Below, in pieces: positions 35,107 through 42,930 of a DNA stretch of 64,000 nt (positions within the stretch are counted from its first letter, which is position 1; every line of letters begins with the position of its first letter). The stretch covers positions 248,001 through 312,000 of the forward strand of contig CAVQMN010000008.1 of the NCBI GenBank assembly GCA_963713625.1, given 5' to 3'. Position numbers and translations under genes: made by a program. The stretch comes from Bog-756 sp963713625 (GTDB lineage: Bacteria; Actinomycetota; Acidimicrobiia; Acidimicrobiales; RAAP-2). The notes beneath the pieces are model-generated. The model saw nothing but the letters and a program-made list of their open reading frames with translations. It was not told the origin of the DNA and ran no database searches.

Positions 35107-35918
35107 GTCTCGTCTCCCTGATCGGTGTGGTCGGAGTGTCTCGGGTGTGGCTCGGAATCGAAGGGGGTGATGTCGATGGTCGGTGTGGCCGCCGCCGCGT
35201 GCAGTGCGTTGATCCCAGGGAGCATGAACGTCTCCACCAGGCGGGTGGCACGGCCGGCGTCGGTCAGGTCCATGTCGGCCGAAGGGGCGATGGCGTAGGA
35301 CAAGACGATGCGCGTCGCCCATTCCGCCACCCGGCCGGCTTCGGCCGGGCTCATCCACCGGGCCAGGAACGGTGCGGTGAAGCGCGAGGCCGTGGTCAAC
35401 AGTCGGTCCGACTCGTCGAAGGCCAGATGACCGAGCACCACCCCGGGCTCGTGTTCCACCAGGTAGGCCAAGGCCTCGTGCCCACGTATCCGGGTGGATG
35501 CCTCGACGATGCCGCCGACCAGCGCCTCGGTGAGGTCCCGCGCCCCTCCGAGTCGGACCCCGAGAGCCGAGAACAGCCGGGCCATCTCGGTGTCGACCAC
35601 CGCGGCCAGCAGTTCGTCCCTCCCGCCGGGGAAGACCCGGTAGACGGTGGCCCGGGACACACCGGCGGCCCGGGCGATGTCATCCACCGTCGTCTTGACC
35701 GTGCCCTGCCGGGCCAGGCAGACCAGCGTGGCGTCGATGATGCCGATGCGGTGCCGGGAGGACGGGACGAGGCCGGGCCGGGCCGGTCGGCCATCGGATG
35801 GACCGGGGCGGCCCGGACGTTCGGGGCCGGAAACCTCGGGGTCGGTAGGTTCGAGGGTGGGGACCGCGGGGGCGGCGCCGTCCGCCAGCACCCTCAACGC
35901 TGTCTCCCCGGTCGGCAC
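35103..35918 (-). CDS. TetR family regulator, coupled to the diiron protein
   Basis: 271 residues. After a Pro/Gly/Arg-rich tail of about 50 residues comes a TetR helix-turn-helix (VDDIARAAGVSRATVYRVFPGGRDEL) and an all-helical ligand domain. It is translationally coupled to the ferritin-like gene, which it probably controls along with itself. The GTG start fits a leaderless transcript from a promoter with TAGCGT 7 bases upstream. It shares the VSRATVYR.FPGGRDELL segment with the next TetR, so the pair may have arisen by duplication. Confidence 0.85.
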   Translation of the reverse strand: MPTGETALRVLADGAAPAVPTLEPTDPEVSGPERPGRPGPSDGRPARPGLVPSSRHRIGIIDATLVCLARQGTVKTTVDDIARAAGVSRATVYRVFPGGRDELLAAVVDTEMARLFSALGVRLGGARDLTEALVGGIVEASTRIRGHEALAYLVEHEPGVVLGHLAFDESDRLLTTASRFTAPFLARWMSPAEAGRVAEWATRIVLSYAIAPSADMDLTDAGRATRLVETFMLPGINALHAAAATPTIDITPFDSEPHPRHSDHTDQGDET

Positions 35919-35925
35919 AGCTGAA

Positions 35926-35955
35926 ACGCTAGGTCGGATTTTGTCTCATTGTCAA
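35926..35955 (-). promoter_or_regulatory. Promoter of the TetR-diiron operon, inside the upstream TetR gene
   Basis: A consensus -35 TTGACA (35950-35955), an 18-base spacer and -10 TAGCGT (35926-35931), then 7 bases to the GTG start at 35918. The spacer contains GACAATGAGACAAA, a short direct repeat that could be an operator. It overlaps the last codons of the second TetR gene. Confidence 0.65.
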
Positions 35956-36522
35956 CGAGTCGGGCACCACCACGCCGGCCAGGAGCTCTGAGCGGACCAG
36001 CCGGGCCACCTGCATGGGATCGTCGAGGTCCCACCGACCGGGCGAGGACATGTACGAGAGCACCATGCGAGCCAGAAAGTCGGCGGCCTCCTTCAGGTTC
36101 ACGCCGGCGGCCACGCCCCGCTGTTCGAGGTAGGGGACGAGGAAGTCGGCGATCCCCCGCCGTATGCGGTTGCTCTCGAAGGTGAGGGCGGGGAGCAGCT
36201 TCTCCGGCTCGGTCTGCATGACCCGCTGGAGCACCTCGTGCTCGACGATGGACCGGTGGGCGAACATGATGCCGCGCTCCATCACCTCTTCGAGGCTTTC
36301 GGCACCCTGCACCCGCTCGTACAGCCGGGCGAAGAACTCGAGTGTGGCCCAGGCCACCACGGCCTCGAGGAGTTCGTCGCGACCACCGGGGAAGGTGCGG
36401 TAGACGGTGGCCCGTGACACCTTCGCCTCCCGGGCCGCATCCTCGATGGTGGTCTTGGCCAGACCCCATCGGGCCACGCAGGCATAGGTGGCCTCGAGAA
36501 TCCGCTGCCGGGTGTCGTCCAT
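35929..36522 (-). CDS. TetR family regulator
   Basis: 197 residues with a normal TetR layout: the helix-turn-helix IEDAAREAKVSRATVYRTFPGGRDEL near residues 25-50 and a C-terminal ligand-binding helical domain. It lies 14 bases after dapB and its 3' end contains the promoter of the second TetR gene. The natural target is probably the adjacent diiron operon. No ligand can be predicted. Confidence 0.87.
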   Translation of the reverse strand: MDDTRQRILEATYACVARWGLAKTTIEDAAREAKVSRATVYRTFPGGRDELLEAVVAWATLEFFARLYERVQGAESLEEVMERGIMFAHRSIVEHEVLQRVMQTEPEKLLPALTFESNRIRRGIADFLVPYLEQRGVAAGVNLKEAADFLARMVLSYMSSPGRWDLDDPMQVARLVRSELLAGVVVPDSLTMRQNPT

Positions 36523-36536
36523 CGGCGAGATGGCTC

Positions 36537-37358
36537 TCAGAGTCCGAGCAGGGACTCGATACCGATGGTCAGGCCGGGACGGTCGGCCACCGATCGGACG
36601 GCCAGCACCACGCCATCCATGAACGAGACCCGGTCGTAGGAGTCGTGTCGGATGGTCAGGCTCTGGCCCACCGCTCCGAAGATGACCTCTTGATGGGCCA
36701 CCAGCCCGGGAAGCCTGACCGAGTGGATACGCACACCCCCCGGCCCGCTCCCACCCCGGGCGCCGTCCAGCACCAGGGTGACGGTGTTGTCGGCGGGGAA
36801 CGCAGCCGAGTCCGACGAGGACCGGGCCGCGGCCATCCGCTCAGCGGTCTGTCGGGCTGTGCCCGAAGGGGCGTCCAGCTTGGCCGACTGGTGGAGTTCG
36901 ATGATCTCCGCCCCCTCGAACCAGGGGGCGGCCAGTTCGGCGAAGCGCATCATGAGCACGGCACCGATGGCGAAGTTGGCGGCCACGATGCAGTTCGGCG
37001 ACCCGGCATCGGGTCCGGCGAAGCGCAGCCGCAGATCGGCGAGGTCCTCCTCGGAGAAACCGGTGGTACCCACGACGACGTGGATGCCCTCGGCCGAGCA
37101 GTAGGCCAGGGTGGCCCGGGCCGCGTCGATCCGGGTGAAGTCGACCACCACCTGGGCACCGGCCGCCTTCAGTTCCCCGAGTTCACCCGAGACCCGCATC
37201 CCGCCGGCTCCGGCTCCGGCTCCGGTCAGCGTGTCCAGCTCGGCACCGGCGTGGGCCGGGTCCACGGCCGCCGCCAGTTCGAGATCGGGGGCACCGGCCA
37301 CGGCCAGGCACACGGCACGGCCCATCTTCCCCCCGGCACCGACCACACCGACTCGCAT
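36537..37358 (-). CDS. dapB: DapB, 4-hydroxy-tetrahydrodipicolinate reductase
   Basis: 273 residues. The nucleotide loop is MRVGVVGAGGKMGRAV, VVVGTTGFS and AANFAIGAVLMMRF follow, and the active-site region is ELHQSAKLDAPSGTA. Most DapB enzymes have two histidines (HH) there; here the second is Gln, while the first, catalytic histidine and the lysine remain. It reduces the DapA product with NAD(P)H. The ATG at 37358 has TAGGGT 7 bases upstream, suggesting a leaderless start. Confidence 0.94.
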   Translation of the reverse strand: MRVGVVGAGGKMGRAVCLAVAGAPDLELAAAVDPAHAGAELDTLTGAGAGAGGMRVSGELGELKAAGAQVVVDFTRIDAARATLAYCSAEGIHVVVGTTGFSEEDLADLRLRFAGPDAGSPNCIVAANFAIGAVLMMRFAELAAPWFEGAEIIELHQSAKLDAPSGTARQTAERMAAARSSSDSAAFPADNTVTLVLDGARGGSGPGGVRIHSVRLPGLVAHQEVIFGAVGQSLTIRHDSYDRVSFMDGVVLAVRSVADRPGLTIGIESLLGL

Positions 37359-37365
37359 GCCGGCC

Positions 37366-37371
37366 ACCCTA
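37366..37371 (-). promoter_or_regulatory. Candidate leaderless -10 element of dapB
   Basis: TAGGGT on the minus strand with exactly 7 bases before the dapB ATG. The 132-base gap between the M16 peptidase gene and dapB otherwise shows no gene. Confidence 0.5.
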
Positions 37372-37490
37372 CTGTCGCCCTGCGCAGTGCCGTGTCCGGC
37401 GGCCAGGCACCGACGGGCTGCGGACGAGGAGGTCAGCCCCGGTTCAGTCGAGCGGTCGATCCCACCGTCAGTCGGGGCAGCCGAGCAGGG

Positions 37491-38747
37491 TCAGCCCAGC
37501 CCGAGGGCGACGGCGTCGAAGTCGGAATCGTCGAAGGGTCCGACCACCGAGAGCGTCCTCGGGGCCGCCACCAACTCCTTGGCCGCGCCGTGGATCTCCT
37601 CGAGGGTCAGGGCCTCCACCCGGGCCAGCACCTCATCCACCGACAGGATCTCCCCGTGCAGGAGGAGGCTGGCTCCGATCCGGCTCATGCGGGCGCCGGA
37701 GTCCTCGCAGGCCAGGAGCGTCTCGGCCCGCAGGTTCCCCTTGGCGATGGCCAACTCCCGTTCGGTGATCCCGTCGGCACCGAGCACGGCGAGTTCGGAG
37801 GTGACGATGTCCAGCACCTCGGGCACGTGCTCCGGTGCCGTCCCCATCCCCACGCTCATCGTGCCCGCGTCGTGATAGGCCACCCGTTCCGACCACACCG
37901 AGTAGGCCAGGCCACGTCGCTCTCGGATCTCTTGGAACAGCCGGCTCGAGAGCCCACCTCCCAGCACGTGGTTGAGCACGGCCAGCGCGTAGCGGCGGGG
38001 ATCGGTCCGATTGACGGAGCGGGAGCCGAGGACCAGGTGGGCCTGCTCGGTTCCCCGCCGGACCACCCGCAAGGGCTCCACCTGGTCGCCGGGCGCCAGG
38101 CGTTCGGGGGTGACCCCACCGGTCTGGCCCGCGAACCGGGCTTCCAGCCCCTCGGCCACCGCCTGGTGGTCGAGGTCGCCGGCCACCGCCACCACGATGT
38201 TGCCCGGCCGGTAGTGCAGGGTGAAGAACTCCCGGATCCGCTCGACGGTCATGGCCGCCACCGAGTCGTGGGTGCCCAGCACCTCACGTCCGAGCGCATG
38301 GCCGGGGAACAGGGCGGCCGAGCTCTGCTCGGAGGCTTCGTCGGAGGGCTCGTCGGCGTGCATCAGGATCTCGTCCAGGATGACCTGGCGCTCGGCGTCG
38401 AGATCGGAAGGCCGAAGGGCCGGCCGCCACATGATGTCGGAAAGGATGTCCAGCCCCAGCGGGAGATGCTCGGCCAGGAGCCGGATGTAAAAGGACGTGT
38501 ACTCCTTGGTGGTGAAGGCGTTGAAGTCCCCGCCCACCTCGTCGACCGCTTCGGCGATCGCCGACGGTGACCGCTCGGCCGTGCCCTTGAACAGGAGATG
38601 CTCGAGGAAGTGGGATGCCCCGGCTTCCCCCGATCCCTCGTCACGCGACCCGGTGCCCACCCAGAAGCCGATGCACACCGAGCGGGCGTCCTTCATCCGC
38701 TCGGTGGCCAGCGACAGGCCCGACGGGAGCAGTTCGGTGCGGATCAT
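37491..38747 (-). CDS. M16 family zinc metallopeptidase
   Basis: 418 residues. The inverted zinc motif is ASHFLEHLLFKGT, with the downstream glutamate in the DEVGGDFNAFTTKEYTSFY region, and the C-terminal half has the RRGLAYSVWSE region of M16 peptidases. It corresponds in position to mycobacterial PepR (Rv2782c), next to pnp. Its substrate is unknown; family members degrade peptides in the cytoplasm. The ATG is chosen because the family starts at R.ELPSGL. Confidence 0.9.
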   Translation of the reverse strand: MIRTELLPSGLSLATERMKDARSVCIGFWVGTGSRDEGSGEAGASHFLEHLLFKGTAERSPSAIAEAVDEVGGDFNAFTTKEYTSFYIRLLAEHLPLGLDILSDIMWRPALRPSDLDAERQVILDEILMHADEPSDEASEQSSAALFPGHALGREVLGTHDSVAAMTVERIREFFTLHYRPGNIVVAVAGDLDHQAVAEGLEARFAGQTGGVTPERLAPGDQVEPLRVVRRGTEQAHLVLGSRSVNRTDPRRYALAVLNHVLGGGLSSRLFQEIRERRGLAYSVWSERVAYHDAGTMSVGMGTAPEHVPEVLDIVTSELAVLGADGITERELAIAKGNLRAETLLACEDSGARMSRIGASLLLHGEILSVDEVLARVEALTLEEIHGAAKELVAAPRTLSVVGPFDDSDFDAVALGLG

Positions 38748-38877
38748 CGGTGGCCGCCGGGACCTGCGGTCACCGGGTCCCACTGCCGGCCGGGACGGTC
38801 CTCATCGGGACGGTCCTCATGGTGGCGATCGCCGCACGGTGGGAAGCCTCGGCCACCCACCGTGCAGTGACACGTTC

Positions 38878-41361
38878 TCAACGGCGGCGGCGACCACCCC
38901 GGCCGCTTCCGCCACCCCCGCCGGGACGGTCGGACGACTCGGCCACGGCCGGTCCCAGGTCACCGAATTCCTGCACGAGCTCGACCTCGAACGCCTCTTC
39001 GAAGGAGGCGGCCCCGGCCGGTGCCGACGAGCGGGCTTCGGCCGGGCGGCGACCGCGGTCGCCCCGGTCGCCCGGATCGGAGTGGTCACCCCGGGGCGGC
39101 CGGCTCCGGCCTCCGCCGTCGCCCCGTTCGCTCCGGCCGCCACCGTCGCGCTCGCCCGATCCCGACGACTTGTCCGCCGGCGGCTCACCGGCCAGCGAGA
39201 GGGACACCTTCCCCTGGGGGTCGATGTCGTCCACTCTGACTTCGACCGGCTGTCCCAGCTCGAGCACGTCCTCGACCCGCTCGACCCGCTTCCCCTGTCC
39301 GATCTTCGAGATGTGGAGCAGGCCGTCGCGCCCGGGGAGGATGTTGACAAAGGCCCCGAACTTGGTGATGTTGACCACCTTGCCCTGGTAGGTGGCGCCC
39401 ACCTCGGCCAGCGGCGGGTCGAGGATGGTCGAGATCCGGCGCCGGGCCTCCTCGACGGCGGTGCCGTCCTTGGCCCCGATGGTCACCGTTCCCACCATGC
39501 CGTCGTCGTCCACGGCGATGTCGGCACCCGTCTCCTGCTGCAGGGCGTTGATGACCTTGCCCTTGGGCCCGATGACCTCGCCGATCTTGTCCATGGGGAT
39601 CTCGAACGAGATGATCTTGGGGGCGGACGCAGCCACCTCGGCTCGGGGTTCGGCGATGGCACCGGCCATCACGTCGAGGATGGCCAGACGGGCCTCTTTG
39701 GCCTGGAGCAGCGCCTTGGTCAGCACGTCGAGCGGCAGGCCGTCGATCTTGGTGTCGAGCTGGAGGGCGGTGACCACGTCCTTGGTTCCGGCCACCTTGA
39801 AGTCCATGTCACCGAAGGCGTCCTCGGCCCCCAGGATGTCGGTGAGGGTCACGTAGGCCCCACCGTCGTAGACCAGGCCCATGGCGATCCCGGCCACCGG
39901 GGCCTTGAGGGGGACGCCGGCGGCCATCATCGACAGCGTCGATCCGCACACCGAGGCCATGGACGTGGAGCCGTTGGAGGCGAGCACGTCAGAGACCAGG
40001 CGGAGGGTGTACGGGAAGTCCTCCTCGTAGGGGACGACCGGCAACAGGGCCCGCTCGGCCAGCAGGCCGTGCCCGATCTCCCGGCGCTTGGGCCCCCGCA
40101 TGAACCCGGTCTCCCCGGTGGAGAAGGGCGGGAAGTTGTAGTGGTGCATGTACCGCTTGTGGTCGTCCGGGGTGATGGTGTCGAGCAGCTGGTTCATCCT
40201 CGGCATGCCGAGGGTGGTCACGTTGAGCACCTGGGTCTCGCCCCGTTGGAACAGGGCCGAGCCGTGGGCCGTCGGGAAGAGGTCGACCTCGGCGGACAGC
40301 GGGCGGATGTCGGTGGTGGTGCGACCGTCGATGCGGAGGCCCTCTTCCACGATCCGCTTGCGGACCAGCTTCTTGGTCAGGCCGCGCACGGCCGCCTTCA
40401 GCTCGCCGCCCCGCTCGGGGAACTCGGCGAGCAGGCTCTCGATGATGAAGGTGGCGGCGGCGTCGAGCGCCCCGTTGCGCTCGGCCTTGGCCACGATCTT
40501 GTTGGCCTCGGTGATGGCGTCGGTCCCGACCGCCTGGACCCGCTCGAAGACGTCGTCCTCATAATCGGCGAAGGTGGAGTACGGGATGATCTCGATGGGG
40601 CCGCGCTCGGCCACATAGGCGTCCACCATCTTGCGCTGGAGCACGATCGACTCGCGGATCCACGTCTTGGCGGCCTCGAGGCCGTCGGCCAGGACCTCCT
40701 CGGTGACCTGGGGCGCCCCCTCCTCGTAGTACTGGAAGGACCGCTCGGAGCCACCGGCCTCGACCATCATGATGGCGATGTCGGCGTTGGCCGCGTCGGA
40801 CAGGGCCCGACCGGCCACCACCAGCTCGAAGGTGGACTCGTCACCCTCCTCGAAGGTGGGGTGTGGGATCCACTGGCCGTCGGTGGAGTAGGCCACCCGG
40901 ACGGCGCCGATGGGGCCCTCGAAGGGGATGCCCGAGATCATCAGGGCGGCCGAGGCGCCGTTGATGGCCAGCACGTCATGGGGATTGCTCTGGTCGGCAC
41001 CGAAGATGGTGCCCACGATGTGGACCTCGTTGCGGAAGCCCTTGGGGAAGGACGGGCGCAACGGCCGGTCGATGAGTCGGTCGGTCAGGATGGCCTGGTC
41101 CGAGGACTTGCCCTCCCGGCGGAAGAACGACCCGGGGATCTTGCCGGCGGCGTACGTCCGCTCCTCGATGTCCACGGTCAGCGGGAAGAAGTCAGCCCCT
41201 TCCCGGACCGACCGGGAGGCGGTGGCCGTGGCCAGCAGGACGGTGTCGCCGATGCGGGCCACCACGGCTCCGTCGGCCAACTGGGCCAACTTGCCCGTCT
41301 CGAAGGTGAGTGTGCGGTCGGTGCCACTGATGGGCGCCGACACGGTTATGGCGTCTGACAT
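38878..41361 (-). CDS. pnp: Polyribonucleotide nucleotidyltransferase (PNPase)
   Basis: 827 residues. Two RNase PH domains (FRREGKSSDQAILTDRLIDR in the first; FPPFSTGETGFMRGPKRREI and FGDMDFKVAGT in the second) are followed by a KH domain (IGEVIGPKGKVINALQ) and an S1 domain (GKVVNITKFGAFVNILPGRD). A tail of about 90 residues with Arg/Gly-rich parts and a final RGGRRRR is extra. PNPase degrades RNA phosphorolytically and can add tails. The ATG has AAGGAG four bases upstream. Confidence 0.96.
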   Translation of the reverse strand: MSDAITVSAPISGTDRTLTFETGKLAQLADGAVVARIGDTVLLATATASRSVREGADFFPLTVDIEERTYAAGKIPGSFFRREGKSSDQAILTDRLIDRPLRPSFPKGFRNEVHIVGTIFGADQSNPHDVLAINGASAALMISGIPFEGPIGAVRVAYSTDGQWIPHPTFEEGDESTFELVVAGRALSDAANADIAIMMVEAGGSERSFQYYEEGAPQVTEEVLADGLEAAKTWIRESIVLQRKMVDAYVAERGPIEIIPYSTFADYEDDVFERVQAVGTDAITEANKIVAKAERNGALDAAATFIIESLLAEFPERGGELKAAVRGLTKKLVRKRIVEEGLRIDGRTTTDIRPLSAEVDLFPTAHGSALFQRGETQVLNVTTLGMPRMNQLLDTITPDDHKRYMHHYNFPPFSTGETGFMRGPKRREIGHGLLAERALLPVVPYEEDFPYTLRLVSDVLASNGSTSMASVCGSTLSMMAAGVPLKAPVAGIAMGLVYDGGAYVTLTDILGAEDAFGDMDFKVAGTKDVVTALQLDTKIDGLPLDVLTKALLQAKEARLAILDVMAGAIAEPRAEVAASAPKIISFEIPMDKIGEVIGPKGKVINALQQETGADIAVDDDGMVGTVTIGAKDGTAVEEARRRISTILDPPLAEVGATYQGKVVNITKFGAFVNILPGRDGLLHISKIGQGKRVERVEDVLELGQPVEVRVDDIDPQGKVSLSLAGEPPADKSSGSGERDGGGRSERGDGGGRSRPPRGDHSDPGDRGDRGRRPAEARSSAPAGAASFEEAFEVELVQEFGDLGPAVAESSDRPGGGGGSGRGGRRRR

Positions 41362-41394
41362 GACGCTCCTTGGTTTGCTCGGGGACTCCTCGAG

Positions 41395-41445
41395 CCAGTT
41401 GCCAGTTGTCGACCACCCGATCCACGCCCGGTGATCGGCAACTGG
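41395..41445 (-). promoter_or_regulatory. Stem-loop in the pnp leader
   Basis: CCAGTTGCC (41395-41403) and GGCAACTGG (41437-41445) form a perfect 9-base-pair stem enclosing 33 bases, with a possible inner CCGATC/GATCGG pairing. It lies 33 bases upstream of the pnp start. By analogy with the E. coli pnp leader, where RNase III cleaves a hairpin for autoregulation, this could control PNPase level. Confidence 0.45.
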
Positions 41446-41581
41446 TGACTGACCTCGTCAGGAGCCCAATCTGTGTGGTTGTTCCCGGTCCACCACCGCA
41501 GTGGCCGACCGCTGCTACTGCGGGCCGACATCATGCCGACCCGTACATCCGCCGACTTCGTAGCCGGAGGAAGAATTGCGA

Positions 41582-41603
41582 CCGCCCGGCCGGAGCCGGG
41601 CGG
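41582..41603 (-). terminator. GC-rich hairpin after rpsO
   Basis: CCGCCCGGC-CGGA-GCCGGGCGG forms a perfect 9-base-pair stem 16 bases after the rpsO stop. On the minus strand it is followed by TCGCAATTCTT, a weak T-rich stretch. It could be an intrinsic terminator or an attenuator between rpsO and pnp. Confidence 0.6.
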
Positions 41604-41619
41604 AGCGAAGGGTAACCGC

Positions 41620-41877
41620 CTAGCGGCGGAGGCCGAGGCGACCGATGATGTCCCGGTAGCGCTCGACGTCGTTGTTCCGTACGTAGTCCAACAGCCGGCG
41701 GCGGCGGCCGATCAGCTTGAGGAGACCACGCCGGGTGTGATGGTCACCCTTGTGCACCTTGAGATGCTCGGTCAGATGCACGATGCGCTCGCTCAGGATG
41801 GCGATCTGCACTTCGGGTGAGCCGGTGTCCGTCTCGTGGAGACGGTATTCGGCAATGGTGGACTGCTTGTCTGGCAT
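41620..41877 (-). CDS. rpsO: 30S ribosomal protein S15
   Basis: 85 residues, the full family length, with TDTGSPEVQIAILSERI and the RNA-binding HKGDHHTRRGLLKLIGRRRRLLDYV. S15 binds 16S rRNA early in 30S assembly and often represses its own mRNA. rpsO-pnp is a widely conserved pair. The ATG is preceded by a GAGG site. A minus-strand TACCAT (41954-41959) upstream could be a -10. Confidence 0.97.
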   Translation of the reverse strand: MPDKQSTIAEYRLHETDTGSPEVQIAILSERIVHLTEHLKVHKGDHHTRRGLLKLIGRRRRLLDYVRNNDVERYRDIIGRLGLRR

Positions 41878-42015
41878 GCGGGGGTTCGACCTCTGCGGTG
41901 TTCGAGCTCGCGGTGTCCGAGCTGGCCGACGGACGGAACACGACGGCGGGTCAATGGTAGCAGCAACGCTGCTCCGGGGCGGGCACCCGGCCGGGAGCCG
42001 GCCCGGCCCGGGCGC

Positions 42016-42060
42016 GGATCCGCCCGGAATCTGCCGCGAGGGCCGGTTCCGGGCGGATCC
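42016..42060. terminator. Perfect 14-bp inverted repeat between peroxiredoxin and rpsO
   Basis: GGATCCGCCCGGAA (42016-42029) and TTCCGGGCGGATCC (42047-42060) are exact reverse complements around a 17-base loop. Two smaller hairpins lie closer to the peroxiredoxin stop: CTGCCG-ACAGG-CGGCAG (42072-42088) and CCTCCG-AACTAC-CGGAGG (42091-42108). Together they look like a strong terminator region, or a structured rpsO leader. Confidence 0.55.
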
Positions 42061-42109
42061 CGCCGGTGGGGCTGCCGACAGGCGGCAGACCCTCCGAACT
42101 ACCGGAGGA

Positions 42110-42745
42110 CTACTTGTTGGGCTGGGGGGTGACCCGGAGATAGGGCTTGACAGCCTTGAATCCCTTGGGGAACCGCTCCTTGGCCTCGTCGTCGGAGACC
42201 GCCGGGACGATGATCACATCCTCACCGTCCTTCCAGTTCACCGGGGTGGCCACCTTGTAGTCGTTCGTGAGCTGCAAGGAGTCGAGGACCCGGAGGATCT
42301 CGCTCACATTGCGGCCGGTCGATGCCGGGTAGGTCAGGGTCAGCTTCACCTTCTTGTCCGGTCCGATGATGAAGACCGAGCGCACCGTCAGGGTGTCGTT
42401 GGCGTTGGGGTGGATCATGTCGTAGAGGTCGGCCACCTTGCGGTCCTCATCGCCGATCAGGGGGAAATTGAGGGCCTGTCCCTGGGTCTCCTCGATATCG
42501 CCGGCCCACTTGCCGTGCGACGTGACGTCATCCACCGAAAGCCCGATGAGCTTGGTGTCCCGCTTGTCGAACTCGGCCTTGGCCTTCGAGAAGGCACCCA
42601 GCTCGGTGGTGCACACCGGGGTGAAATCCTTCGGATGGGAGAAGAGCACGCCCCAGCTGTCCCCGAGATACTCGTGGAAGTTGATGGTGCCTTCTGTCGT
42701 CTCCGCAGTGAAATCGGGGGCTACGTCGCCCAGACGGATTGCCAT
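42110..42745 (-). CDS. 1-Cys peroxiredoxin (Prx6 type)
   Basis: 211 residues. The peroxidatic cysteine is Cys45 in HPKDFTPVCTTELG, and it is the only cysteine in the protein. The longer C-terminal domain (PVNWKDGEDVIIVPAVSDDEAKE... region) is typical of the Prx6 group, which relies on an external thiol for recycling. It reduces H2O2 and organic peroxides in the cytoplasm. The ATG has AAAGGAG upstream. The promoter at 42820-42848 faces the divergent enoyl-CoA hydratase gene. Confidence 0.94.
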   Translation of the reverse strand: MAIRLGDVAPDFTAETTEGTINFHEYLGDSWGVLFSHPKDFTPVCTTELGAFSKAKAEFDKRDTKLIGLSVDDVTSHGKWAGDIEETQGQALNFPLIGDEDRKVADLYDMIHPNANDTLTVRSVFIIGPDKKVKLTLTYPASTGRNVSEILRVLDSLQLTNDYKVATPVNWKDGEDVIIVPAVSDDEAKERFPKGFKAVKPYLRVTPQPNK

Positions 42746-42819
42746 GTGTCGCTCCTTTGTGTGCGTTGCGTCGATAAGGCGAATGGGATCCGGCGTCACC
42801 GTGATCTCGTCGCTGACTC

Positions 42820-42860
42820 AGGTTAGTCGGCGTCGGTCCAATTGTCGACTGGGTTAGTCG
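42820..42860 (-). promoter_or_regulatory. Peroxiredoxin promoter with paired 9-bp repeats
   Basis: Minus strand: -35 TCGACA (42843-42848), a 17-base spacer and -10 TAACCT (42820-42825). The plus-strand sequence GGTTAGTCG occurs at 42821-42829, over the -10, and again at 42852-42860, just upstream of the -35, 31 bases apart or about three helical turns. The repeats may bind an oxidative-stress regulator. Confidence 0.6.
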
Positions 42861-42930
42861 AGTTTTGCCCCGGGGGCACCGATCCCACCGCGGTCTGGCC
42901 CCGAACCACCGCTTCCACCATGCTGTGGAC

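Noticed and set aside
38497..41358. A 953-codon open frame on the plus strand opposite pnp and the M16 peptidase gene.
   Set aside because: Its composition (Gly/His/Asp/Val-rich with no motif) is that of an antisense shadow; both genes on the other strand are certain.
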